Source: Halomonas sp.
GTDB taxonomy: Bacteria; Pseudomonadota; Gammaproteobacteria; Pseudomonadales; Halomonadaceae
Assembly: GCF_029263665.1 (NCBI RefSeq)
Contig: NZ_JAJUFQ010000020.1
Location: forward strand, 22,942-86,941
Direction of reading: 5' to 3'
DNA length: 64,000 bases
This document shows positions 50,896 to 58,283 of this stretch, piece by piece (within the stretch, counting starts at the first letter, position 1; each line of letters opens with the position of its first letter). Both the position numbers and the translations under genes were made by a program. A model generated the notes under the pieces. It was not told the origin of the DNA, did no database searches, and saw only the letters and a program-made list of their open reading frames with translations.

Positions 50896-52269
50896 ATGAC
50901 ATATCGTTATCGTATTGCTTTGATTTTCTTGCTCGGTTTTTTTATCGACTGCATCAACATCTTCATGTCGGCAATTGCTTTTCCGGATATTGCCCATGAA
51001 CTGCAGATTTCTGAATCCAGCATCACCTGGGTAGCCAATAGCTATATTCTTGGACTCACTCTCATCATTCCTGTCAGCAACTGGCTGGCCGGTCTTCTTG
51101 GGGAGCGTCTGACCCTCATGGCATCCATGCTGGTTTTTTCATTGGGTGCCCTTTTTTCTGGACTATCCGATCACTTTTCCTTACTCGTGCTCTCCCGCTT
51201 TATTCAAGGGCTTGGTGGTGGACTGCTGATCCCTGTTGGTCAGGCACTTACCCTTAACCTGTTCAAGAAGCACGAGCGAGCGAAAATCTCCACGTTGGTC
51301 ATGACAGTAGCGTTGATTGCACCAGCCTTTTCTCCCAGTGTCGGAGGCGCCATTGTCGATCACTTTTCCTGGCGCTGGGTATTTCTGAGCAATATTCCGC
51401 TTAGCCTTGTGGCTGCTGTTCTAGCATTGCTCTGGATCAGGCCAGGAAAGAGCATCGTTCGACGCCCGGATATAAAGGGGCTGCTACTGGTCAGCCTGTC
51501 GCTTGCAGCACTACTGCTTGGACTGTCTCTGTATGCCGACTCTGCTACTAAAAGCATGCCTATTGGACTCGTCATATTGGGGGCTTTCTGCGCCCACCTC
51601 TATTGGCGACATTACCGTAACAAGCAAGATCCGATTCTCGATTTAAGTCTGCTTAACAACGCCCGGATGCGCCTCTCGGTCATCATTTATCACGCCATTC
51701 CCGGTATTTTTACCGGCGTGAATCTATTGAACATCTTTTATCTTCAGACAGTACTGAAATGGTCAGCCGGACAATCAGGGCTGCTGATGGTGCTTTATGC
51801 CGGGACTTCCTTCTTTGCCATACTGGCTTGTGGACGGCTTTACAACCGCACCGGAGCCATGCCGCTGTTTGTCACCGGACTGGTGCTGCATGCTCTGGGC
51901 ATTGCCCTACTTTCACTGCTTGATCCGACCCGCAACACCTCTCTGCCATTGCTGGTCGCCGCTTATCTGCTGATGGGTGCTGGTGGCGGAATTGGCGCGA
52001 ACACCGCACAAACCACGGCCATGCTGGATTTCGACAATGAGAAGCTCGCTCGAGCCAGTACCATCTGGAATCTCAATCGCCAGATATCGTTCAGTGTCGG
52101 GGCGGCAATTGCCACCTTTATCTTCAACCTGCTGCAACAGCAGACCACGACGCTGTCGGCCTACCACGTCACCTTTCTGGTGGCAGCCTCGCTGGGGTTA
52201 CTCCCCTTGCTCAACCTTTCTCAGCTCAGCAGACATCAGGAGCCCTCATGCAGTCCCAAAAGGAGTTGA
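50896..52269 (+). CDS. MFS efflux transporter (DHA2 / EmrB-QacA-like)
   Basis: 457 residues with about 14 hydrophobic segments, the DHA2 count. Marks: the N-terminal FFIDCINIFMSAIAFPDIAHEL (D-x-x-I-V-x-x-ALP position), WVANSYILGLTLIIPV near 50-65, LSRFIQGLGGGLLIPVGQAL (motif C-like region precursor) near 101-120 and VALIAPAFSPSVGGAIVDHFSWRWVF near 139-164 (key: P-x-x-GG and WRWVF). A drug or solute/H+ antiporter. The 3' end overlaps the SnoaL-like gene by 22 bases. Confidence 0.88.
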   Translation: MTYRYRIALIFLLGFFIDCINIFMSAIAFPDIAHELQISESSITWVANSYILGLTLIIPVSNWLAGLLGERLTLMASMLVFSLGALFSGLSDHFSLLVLSRFIQGLGGGLLIPVGQALTLNLFKKHERAKISTLVMTVALIAPAFSPSVGGAIVDHFSWRWVFLSNIPLSLVAAVLALLWIRPGKSIVRRPDIKGLLLVSLSLAALLLGLSLYADSATKSMPIGLVILGAFCAHLYWRHYRNKQDPILDLSLLNNARMRLSVIIYHAIPGIFTGVNLLNIFYLQTVLKWSAGQSGLLMVLYAGTSFFAILACGRLYNRTGAMPLFVTGLVLHALGIALLSLLDPTRNTSLPLLVAAYLLMGAGGGIGANTAQTTAMLDFDNEKLARASTIWNLNRQISFSVGAAIATFIFNLLQQQTTTLSAYHVTFLVAASLGLLPLLNLSQLSRHQEPSCSPKRS

Positions 52270-52649
52270 TCGCATACCGCAGTGTGATGGAAATCCATCA
52301 ATGGATCGAAGACGTCTTCACCGGCAGCTCCGAGCATGCCACCTCCCTGGAGAAGCTTCTCGCCAGCTTCAGCGAAGACTTCACCATGGTGACAATAAGG
52401 GGCCAGGTGGTGGACTTTTCCCTGACCAGGGAGCTGTTCCACAACAACGCCGGGCGTCGCCCGGAGCTGCGCATTGTCATTGATGAATACAAGATGCTGC
52501 TCGATGCTCCTCATGGCGTGGTGTGCCGATACCGGGAAACGCATCACGATGCCGGAGAAGTCCTGACACGCTGGTCAGTGGTGATGATGGAGCTGGATCA
52601 GGACAAGCCGCGTTGGCGCTATCTCCACGAAACGAAAATAGCTGAGTGA
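52248..52649 (+). CDS. SnoaL/DUF4440-like protein
   Basis: 133 residues of a compact alpha+beta cone type: an N-terminal helix (IHQWIEDVFTGS), LASFSEDFTMVTIRGQVVDF and closing strands ELRIVIDEYKMLL, VVCRYRETHH, LTRWSVVMMELD and PRWRYLHETKIAE. It fits the SnoaL/NTF2-like (DUF4440-type) fold; no catalytic residues can be named. It is coupled to the MFS gene by overlap and is probably co-transcribed; function unknown. Confidence 0.75.
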   Translation: MQSQKELIAYRSVMEIHQWIEDVFTGSSEHATSLEKLLASFSEDFTMVTIRGQVVDFSLTRELFHNNAGRRPELRIVIDEYKMLLDAPHGVVCRYRETHHDAGEVLTRWSVVMMELDQDKPRWRYLHETKIAE

Positions 52650-52711
52650 ATCACGATACCGATGCGCCTGCGACAGCCCATTCCACAGCGATGTCGCAGG
52701 CCTTCTGCAGT

Positions 52712-52772
52712 CCCTGTTTCAACCCCTGTTTCAACCCCTGTTTCCCCCCTCTGTTTCAACCCTGACTTCAAC
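52712..52772. repeat. Five tandem 12-13-base units
   Basis: Units CCCTGTTTCAAC at 52712-52723 and 52724-52735 are identical; 52736-52747, 52748-52760 and 52761-52772 are related. They follow the broken 3' end of the old-yellow-enzyme remnant. No function is seen. Confidence 0.85.
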
Positions 52773-52795
52773 CCACTCGACTCATGTCGAGCCTT

Positions 52796-52912
52796 GCATC
52801 GCGGCAGGCACGGGCCTTGGCGTAGACGCTCCGGCAGATCAGGGTTGGCGATGAATGGTCTCCCGAAACCGATCAGGTCAACCCAGCGATCGCCCAGAGG
52901 CGCCCAGCTCAG
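52796..52912 (-). pseudogene. C-terminal remnant of an old yellow enzyme (NemA-like)
   Basis: On the minus strand the frame reads GDRWVDLIGFGRPFIANPDL then PERLRQG, the characteristic FMN-binding C-terminal segment of alkene reductases of the NemA/OYE family. Only about 40 codons are left: upstream the coding sequence ends at an AT-rich stretch, downstream it runs into a 12-base tandem repeat. The family is about 360 residues. The NemR-like regulator 9 kb away normally controls nemA in E. coli. Confidence 0.75.
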
Positions 52913-53044
52913 GTTCAAAATAGAACACGATGATCACTATTGATCAAAACAACACATGATCTCTTTCGTTTTTCATCATCAATCACTACATAGACAAAAG
53001 TATAAAAACAAGAAAATTAAATTAAAATCAAACGAATGCCCTCG
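52913..53044. other. AT-rich region upstream of glpF
   Basis: Strongly AT-rich (for example AAGAAAATTAAATTAAAATC near 53010), with two TGATCAnn motifs (ATGATCAC, TTGATCAA) near 52932-52946. Likely contains the glp promoter. No gene. Confidence 0.4.
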
Positions 53045-53074
53045 TTTCACCAGGTCTTTTTTCATCAGGTGTTG
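53045..53074. repeat. Two tandem 15-base units in the glpF leader
   Basis: Units 53045-53059 and 53060-53074 (TTTCAYCAGGTSTT) agree at 12 of 15. They stand directly before the candidate GlpR operator. Confidence 0.7.
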
Positions 53075-53076
53075 AA

Positions 53077-53094
53077 ATGTTCGTTATCGCACAT
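53077..53094. promoter_or_regulatory. Candidate GlpR operator upstream of glpF
   Basis: ATGTTCGTTATCGCACAT, an 18-base inverted repeat with one imperfect pair, close to the ATGTTCGATAACGAACAT form of E. coli GlpR sites. A second, weaker 18-base palindrome follows at 53104-53121 (ATTCCGAACTTTCAGAAT). Both lie in the 75 bases before the glpF start. Confidence 0.65.
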
Positions 53095-53149
53095 TAGGTT
53101 TCTATTCCGAACTTTCAGAATATCCAACACTGACAAGAAAAGGCCCCTC

Positions 53150-53989
53150 ATGACCCCCTTCATCGGCGAGATACTTGGCACCATGATTCTCATCATCTTC
53201 GGCGGCGGCGTTGTCGCCGGAGTTGTTCTGAAGCGTTCGAAGGCCGAGGCGAGCGGCTGGATCGTCATTTCCTTTGGCTGGGGCCTCGGGGTTGCCATGG
53301 CGATCTATGCAGTGGGCCAGTTCAGCGGCGCCCACCTCAATCCTGCGATCACCATCGGCCTGGCAGTGATCGGAGAATTTCCCTGGGCCAAGGTCCCGGT
53401 CTATTTGCTGGGCCAGATGATGGGAGCCTTCATTGGCGCAGTCGTGGTCTGGTTGCATTACTACCCACACTGGGAGGCCACCGAAGACCAGGGAGCCAAG
53501 CTGGCCGTGTTCTGCACTGATCCCGCCATCCCTCACACGCCAGCGAACCTGATGAGCGAAATCATCGGCAGCTTCATTCTGGTACTGGGTGTACTCGCCA
53601 TTGGCGCCAACGACTTTACCGAAGGCCTCAACCCGCTGATCGTCGGCCTGCTGATCCTCGCCATTGGCCTGTCACTGGGCGGCACCACCGGCTATGCCAT
53701 CAACCCCGCTCGCGACCTGGGCCCACGCCTGGCGCACTTCTTCCTTCCGATTGCCGGCAAGGGCAGCTCCAACTGGAAATATGCCTGGATTCCCGTCGTC
53801 GGACCGCTGATCGGGGGTATCGCAGGAGCCCTCTTCTATCGCCACGTGTTCGTTGATGGCAATCCACTGGCGTTATTGGCAGGACTGGTCGTGCTCGTGA
53901 TGTGCCTGGCCGTCAGTGTCATGACCGAAAAACGCGACTCAAGCAAACACGACTCGAGCCGTAGAACCGCCCTGAAGCACAACGGATGA
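53150..53989 (+). CDS. glpF: Glycerol uptake facilitator (aquaglyceroporin)
   Basis: 279 residues from the ATG at 53150. Six membrane segments and two NPA half-helices: SGAHLNPAIT near 60-69 and GYAINPARDLGPR near 182-194; the Asp-Leu-Gly-Pro-Arg after the second NPA is the glycerol-type signature (in place of the aquaporin Ser/His set). Diffuses glycerol across the inner membrane. The C-terminus carries two KRDSS/KHDSS pentapeptides from a 15-base tandem repeat. It opens the glpFKD operon. Confidence 0.94.
   Translation: MTPFIGEILGTMILIIFGGGVVAGVVLKRSKAEASGWIVISFGWGLGVAMAIYAVGQFSGAHLNPAITIGLAVIGEFPWAKVPVYLLGQMMGAFIGAVVVWLHYYPHWEATEDQGAKLAVFCTDPAIPHTPANLMSEIIGSFILVLGVLAIGANDFTEGLNPLIVGLLILAIGLSLGGTTGYAINPARDLGPRLAHFFLPIAGKGSSNWKYAWIPVVGPLIGGIAGALFYRHVFVDGNPLALLAGLVVLVMCLAVSVMTEKRDSSKHDSSRRTALKHNG
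53930..53959. repeat. Two tandem 15-base units at the glpF 3' end
   Basis: AAACGCGACTCAAGC (53930-53944) and AAACACGACTCGAGC (53945-53959), 13 of 15 identical, code for KRDSS-KHDSS in the cytoplasmic tail of GlpF. Confidence 0.8.
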
Positions 53990-54048
53990 TGACGGCTTCG
54001 AAGCCCAACCTTCGCGGTCATCAAGCGACTTTTCCGAGGAACCGTTCC

Positions 54049-55554
54049 ATGCAACAACAGTACATTCTGTCATTCGACCAGGGCACCACCAGCTGCCGTG
54101 CCATCCTCTTCGACCGTGATGCTCAGATCGTGGGCATCGCTCAGAAGGAGTTCAACCAGCACTACCCGACGCCTGGCTGGGTCGAGCACGATGCCATGGA
54201 AATCTGGGGCAGCCAGATGGGCGTGGCCCGTGAAGTCCTTGAAACACAAGGGATCAAGCCTTCCGAAGTCGCCGCCATTGGCATTACCAACCAGCGTGAA
54301 ACGACCGTGGTCTGGGACCGACACACCGGCAAGCCGGTATACAACGCCATCGTCTGGCAGGATCGGCGCACCGCCTCCCTGTGTGATGAGCTCAGGGCTC
54401 GCGGCCTGGAAGACTATATTCGCGAGACGACGGGCCTGGTGGCAGATGCCTACTTCTCGGGCACCAAGATTCGCTGGATTCTCGACAATGTCGAGGGTGC
54501 TCGGGAGCGGGCAGAACGTGGCGATCTGTTGTTTGGCACCATGGACACCTGGCTGGTGTGGAACCTGACTCGCGGCGAGCGCCATGTGACGGATTACAGC
54601 AATGCCTCACGCACCATGCTCTACAACATCCGCACCCTGGAATGGGATGCACGCATGCTCGACGAGCTGGGCATCCCGTCCACCATGCTACCGGAGGTTC
54701 GTCCCTCCAGCGAAGTCTACGGCACCACCGATGCCGAGATGTTCGGAGGCGCCCAGATGCCCATTGCCGGTATCGCCGGTGACCAGCAGTCCGCCCTGTT
54801 CGGCCAGGCCTGCTTCGAAGAAGGCATGGTCAAGAATACCTACGGTACAGGCTGCTTCCTGCTGATGAACACGGGGGAAACCCCGGTGCCTTCCACGTCC
54901 GGCCTGCTCACCACGATCGCCTGGGGAATGGATGGCAAGGTGGAGTATGCCCTGGAAGGCGCCATCTTCATCGCTGGCGCAGCCGTACAGTGGCTGCGCG
55001 ACGAGCTCAAGCTCATCGATTCGGCGGAAGACTCGGAATACTTCGCCAGCAAGGTCGAGGACACCGGCGGTGTCTACGTGGTTCCGGCCTTCGCCGGTCT
55101 GGGCGCTCCTTACTGGGACATGTATGCCCGCGGCGCCATCTTCGGCATCACCCGTGGCACGCGTAAGGAGCACATCGCCCGGGCCACGCTGGAGTCCCTG
55201 GCCTACCAGACTCGAGACATCATCGACGCCATGCAGGCGGACTCGGTCATTCCGCTGAAATCGCTGCGTGTCGATGGAGGCGCTGTGGCCAACAACGTCA
55301 TGATGCAGTTCCAGGCCGATATGCTCGGAGTCAACGTGGATCGTCCTCAAGTGACAGAAACCACCGCGCTGGGCGCTGCATACCTGGCGGGCATCGCCGT
55401 GGGTCTGTGGACCAAGGAAGAAATCATCGACAAGGGCAAGCTGGAATGCACCTTCGAGCCACACATGGATGCCACACAACGCGAGCGCAAGTACAAGGGC
55501 TGGAAGAAGGCCGTGCGGCGCACCATGGAGTGGGAGCTGGAGGACATGGAGTAA
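54049..55554 (+). CDS. glpK: Glycerol kinase
   Basis: Phosphorylates glycerol to sn-glycerol 3-phosphate, trapping it after GlpF. 501 residues from the ATG at 54049 (CGAGGAACCGTTCC). FGGY-kinase marks: the ATP-binding SFDQGTTSCRAILFD at 8-22, TNQRETTVVWDR near 83-94, the substrate region WQDRRT near 103-108 and GDQQSALFGQ near 245-254, and VDGGAVANNVMMQFQAD near 408-424. Length is typical. The glpD start follows three bases after the stop. Confidence 0.96.
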   Translation: MQQQYILSFDQGTTSCRAILFDRDAQIVGIAQKEFNQHYPTPGWVEHDAMEIWGSQMGVAREVLETQGIKPSEVAAIGITNQRETTVVWDRHTGKPVYNAIVWQDRRTASLCDELRARGLEDYIRETTGLVADAYFSGTKIRWILDNVEGARERAERGDLLFGTMDTWLVWNLTRGERHVTDYSNASRTMLYNIRTLEWDARMLDELGIPSTMLPEVRPSSEVYGTTDAEMFGGAQMPIAGIAGDQQSALFGQACFEEGMVKNTYGTGCFLLMNTGETPVPSTSGLLTTIAWGMDGKVEYALEGAIFIAGAAVQWLRDELKLIDSAEDSEYFASKVEDTGGVYVVPAFAGLGAPYWDMYARGAIFGITRGTRKEHIARATLESLAYQTRDIIDAMQADSVIPLKSLRVDGGAVANNVMMQFQADMLGVNVDRPQVTETTALGAAYLAGIAVGLWTKEEIIDKGKLECTFEPHMDATQRERKYKGWKKAVRRTMEWELEDME

Positions 55555-55557
55555 CTT

Positions 55558-57273
55558 ATGCAACTGCGCAACAGCAATATTCGCAAGCTGAGCGGCGAGA
55601 CATTCGATGTCCTGGTCATCGGCGGCGGCATCAATGGCGCCTCTGCAGCAGCGGCCCTGGCCGGCAAGGGTGTCAGGGTAGGACTGATCGACCGAGGTGA
55701 TTTCGCCGGCAGTACCAGCATGCACTCCTCCAATCTGGTGTGGGGAGGCATCAAGTACATGGAAAGCCACGATTTCGCCTTGGTCCGTAAGCTGTGCAAG
55801 AGCCGCAACCACCTGATCAAGAGCTTCCCCTCCACCGTCCAGGAGATCCGTTTCCTGACCACCATCGCCGAGGGCTTTCGCTACCCGCCACGCTATCTAT
55901 GGGCGGGTACCTGGCTCTACTGGCTGATGGGCAATGGCTTCACGCGCCTGCCACGCTTCCTGAAACCATCGGCCATCAAGAAAGAAGAAGTGATCATCGA
56001 TACCCGCGAAGCCATCGGTGGTTTCGAGTACTCCGATGCCTACCTGCATGACAATGATGCACGCTTCGTTTTCAACTTCGTGCGTACCGCGCTGAATCAT
56101 GGCGCCGTGGCCGCCAACTATGTCGAGTCGCTGGGTGCGCGTCGTGAAAACGGTGCCTGGGTCGTCCAGGCTCGCGATGTCATGCGCGGAGATCGCGGTG
56201 ATGAAAGAAGCGGTGATGCAAGAAACCACGATGAAGCCAACTTCGAGATTCGTGCCAAGGTACTGATCAATGCCGCCGGCCCATGGGTCGATCAGCACAA
56301 TGCCCTGACCGGACAACAGACCCAGCACCATCATGCCTATTCCAAGGGCATTCACCTGATCGTGCCGCGCCTGACCGACAGCCAGCGCGTGCTGGCCTTC
56401 TTCGCCGATGACGGCCGACTGTTCTTCGTGATTCCCATGGGGCAACGCACCTGCATCGGGACGACCGACACCCGCGTGGAAAGCCCTGAAGTCGATGTCA
56501 CTGATGAAGATATCGCCTTCGTCCTGGACAACATCAACAAGCGCCTGTGCCTGGACAAGCCGCTCGAGAAAAGCGACATCATCTCGACTCGCTGCGGTGT
56601 CCGCCCTCTCGCCATCAAGGCCAGCAATGGCAACGACCGCGACTTCCTGCAGCTTTCACGCAAGCACGCCATTGATACTGACAGCGGCACCGCTCACATC
56701 AGTATCTTCGGCGGCAAGCTGACCGACTGCCTGAATGTGGGAGAAGAGATTGTCGATGAGGTGAAACAACTGGGAGTGACGATCCCGCATCCTCACTATC
56801 GCTGGTATGGCGAGCCTCCCGAAGCGGTCAAGAAAGCCTTCCTGCATCAGGCCAGGCTGATGAACCTCGATGCCATGACCTCACCGGAATCCAGCGAACC
56901 ACTGACGACTCGTCTGTGGCGCCGCTATGGAGCCCAGGCCATGGATATGCTCGAGGCCATTCGAGAGGACCCGCGTCAGGGCGAGTTGTTGATCGAAGGC
57001 ACCGAATACCTGCGTTGCGAGCTATACCAGGCCCAACGCCGCGAAATGATCACACGGCTCGAAGACTTCCTGCGTCGTCGTTCGAAGATCTCCCTGGTGG
57101 CGACCGACGAGCAGATTCGCCAATCCCCCGGGCTGATGGAAGCCTGCCGAATACTGTTCGGCGACCAGGCCCAGGAACGTTTCGATGAATATTTTGCTGG
57201 CTTGCCGGACACGTCCTCTGAAGCACCGAGTACTACCGAGGAAAGCGATAGCCTTGCATATTCAGCGTCCTGA
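55558..57273 (+). CDS. glpD: FAD-dependent glycerol-3-phosphate dehydrogenase
   Basis: Oxidises glycerol 3-phosphate to dihydroxyacetone phosphate at the inner membrane and passes electrons to quinone. 571 residues. FAD motif VLVIGGGINGASAAAALAGKG at 17-37, SSNLVWGGIKYME near 57-69, and the C-terminal DAO_C domain from about 410. Residues 212-226 are a pentapeptide-like insert (DRGDE-RSGDA-RNHDE) coded by three 15-base units; the surrounding strands are otherwise normal. The start is three bases after glpK. Confidence 0.94.
   Translation: MQLRNSNIRKLSGETFDVLVIGGGINGASAAAALAGKGVRVGLIDRGDFAGSTSMHSSNLVWGGIKYMESHDFALVRKLCKSRNHLIKSFPSTVQEIRFLTTIAEGFRYPPRYLWAGTWLYWLMGNGFTRLPRFLKPSAIKKEEVIIDTREAIGGFEYSDAYLHDNDARFVFNFVRTALNHGAVAANYVESLGARRENGAWVVQARDVMRGDRGDERSGDARNHDEANFEIRAKVLINAAGPWVDQHNALTGQQTQHHHAYSKGIHLIVPRLTDSQRVLAFFADDGRLFFVIPMGQRTCIGTTDTRVESPEVDVTDEDIAFVLDNINKRLCLDKPLEKSDIISTRCGVRPLAIKASNGNDRDFLQLSRKHAIDTDSGTAHISIFGGKLTDCLNVGEEIVDEVKQLGVTIPHPHYRWYGEPPEAVKKAFLHQARLMNLDAMTSPESSEPLTTRLWRRYGAQAMDMLEAIREDPRQGELLIEGTEYLRCELYQAQRREMITRLEDFLRRRSKISLVATDEQIRQSPGLMEACRILFGDQAQERFDEYFAGLPDTSSEAPSTTEESDSLAYSAS
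56191..56235. repeat. Three tandem 15-base units inside glpD
   Basis: Units 56191-56205, 56206-56220 and 56221-56235 (AGAAGCGGTGATGAA form) keep the frame and encode a hydrophilic loop in GlpD near residues 212-226. Confidence 0.7.
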
Positions 57274-57280
57274 AAAGAAA

Positions 57281-57302
57281 GCTGGCAGCTAGGAGGGCCA
57301 GC
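57281..57302. terminator. Hairpin between convergent glpD and xdhC
   Basis: A 6-base-pair stem (GCTGGC 57281-57286 with GCCAGC 57297-57302) followed by ATTAT. Weak but placed to end glpFKD transcription. Confidence 0.4.
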
Positions 57303-57303
57303 A

Positions 57304-58281
57304 TTATAGCCCGCCACGGGCCTTGCCACGCTGGACGCGCAGGATATCGGCCATGACCGACAGGGCTATCTCAGCGGGTGTCTTGCTGCCCAGATCCAGG
57401 CCAATAGGCATATGTATCCGGGCAATGTCGTCGTCACTCAGCCCACCGGAGCGGCGCAGCCGTTCAGCGCGTTTCTCGGAAGTGCGCAGCGATCCCATCA
57501 CTCCGATGTAGAAGGCTGAGGTGCGCACGGCTTCTATCATCGCCAGATCATCGATCCTCGGGTCATGAGTCAGGGCGACGATGGCAGTGGCAGCATGGCT
57601 GCCTCCTGCTGCGATGTAACGTGAAGGCAGTTCAGGGCGTACTTCGACGCCCTGGACAGCAAAGTTTTCCAGCATCTCTTCGCGGGGATCGCAGACGATC
57701 ACCTCGAAGCCCAGACCTTGGGCAAACTGCGCGCAGAACAATGAGACCGGTGAAATACCGGCAATGATCAGACGCGCCACTGGCGCCAGGCGGATCTGCA
57801 CCGCAGCCCGTTCAGTATCGTGAATCACCCGCGCTCCGATGCCGTCATCTTCCACGAAGTGCCGGGCCCCGCTGGTCAGATCGACCCGGCGTGCGAGAGG
57901 CTGCTGGCCTTGCAGAGTGGCCAGCAGCACCTCCAGGTGCACCAGCGCCCTGGCTTCAGGTATCAAACGCTCGACCATTACATCCAGAATGCCGCCACAG
58001 GGCAGCGCAATTCCCGTAGCGTCGATGCCACCTTCTCCGTAGCGCAGCACAGTGACGGGCGTATCGAACTCGCCATCCTGCAGCCGGTCCAGGAAGTCTT
58101 CCTCGACACAACCTCCCGACAGTGAACCGACGTGCTGTCCATCACTGCGCACCGCCAACATCGACCCTGGGGCGCGCGGAGAGGAGCCATAAGTGGCCAG
58201 TACCGTGCATAGCCACACCGTCTCGCCACTGCGCGCCCAGCTCAGTACCTGCTCGATGACTTGAAGGTCAAGATGCTGCAT
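57304..58281 (-). CDS. XdhC/CoxI-family molybdenum cofactor chaperone
   Basis: XdhC proteins bind and sulfurate the molybdenum cofactor and insert it into molybdenum hydroxylases. 325 residues: the N-terminal XdhC_CoxI domain (YGSSPRAPGSMLAV near 30-43, SLSGGCVEEDFL near 53-64) and the C-terminal Rossmann domain XdhC_C (IVALTHDPRIDDLAM near 235-249, IGVMGSLRTSEKRAERLR near 258-275). Three bases after iorB; last gene of its operon, whose product it should mature. Confidence 0.92.
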   Translation of the reverse strand: MQHLDLQVIEQVLSWARSGETVWLCTVLATYGSSPRAPGSMLAVRSDGQHVGSLSGGCVEEDFLDRLQDGEFDTPVTVLRYGEGGIDATGIALPCGGILDVMVERLIPEARALVHLEVLLATLQGQQPLARRVDLTSGARHFVEDDGIGARVIHDTERAAVQIRLAPVARLIIAGISPVSLFCAQFAQGLGFEVIVCDPREEMLENFAVQGVEVRPELPSRYIAAGGSHAATAIVALTHDPRIDDLAMIEAVRTSAFYIGVMGSLRTSEKRAERLRRSGGLSDDDIARIHMPIGLDLGSKTPAEIALSVMADILRVQRGKARGGL

Positions 58282-58283
58282 GC

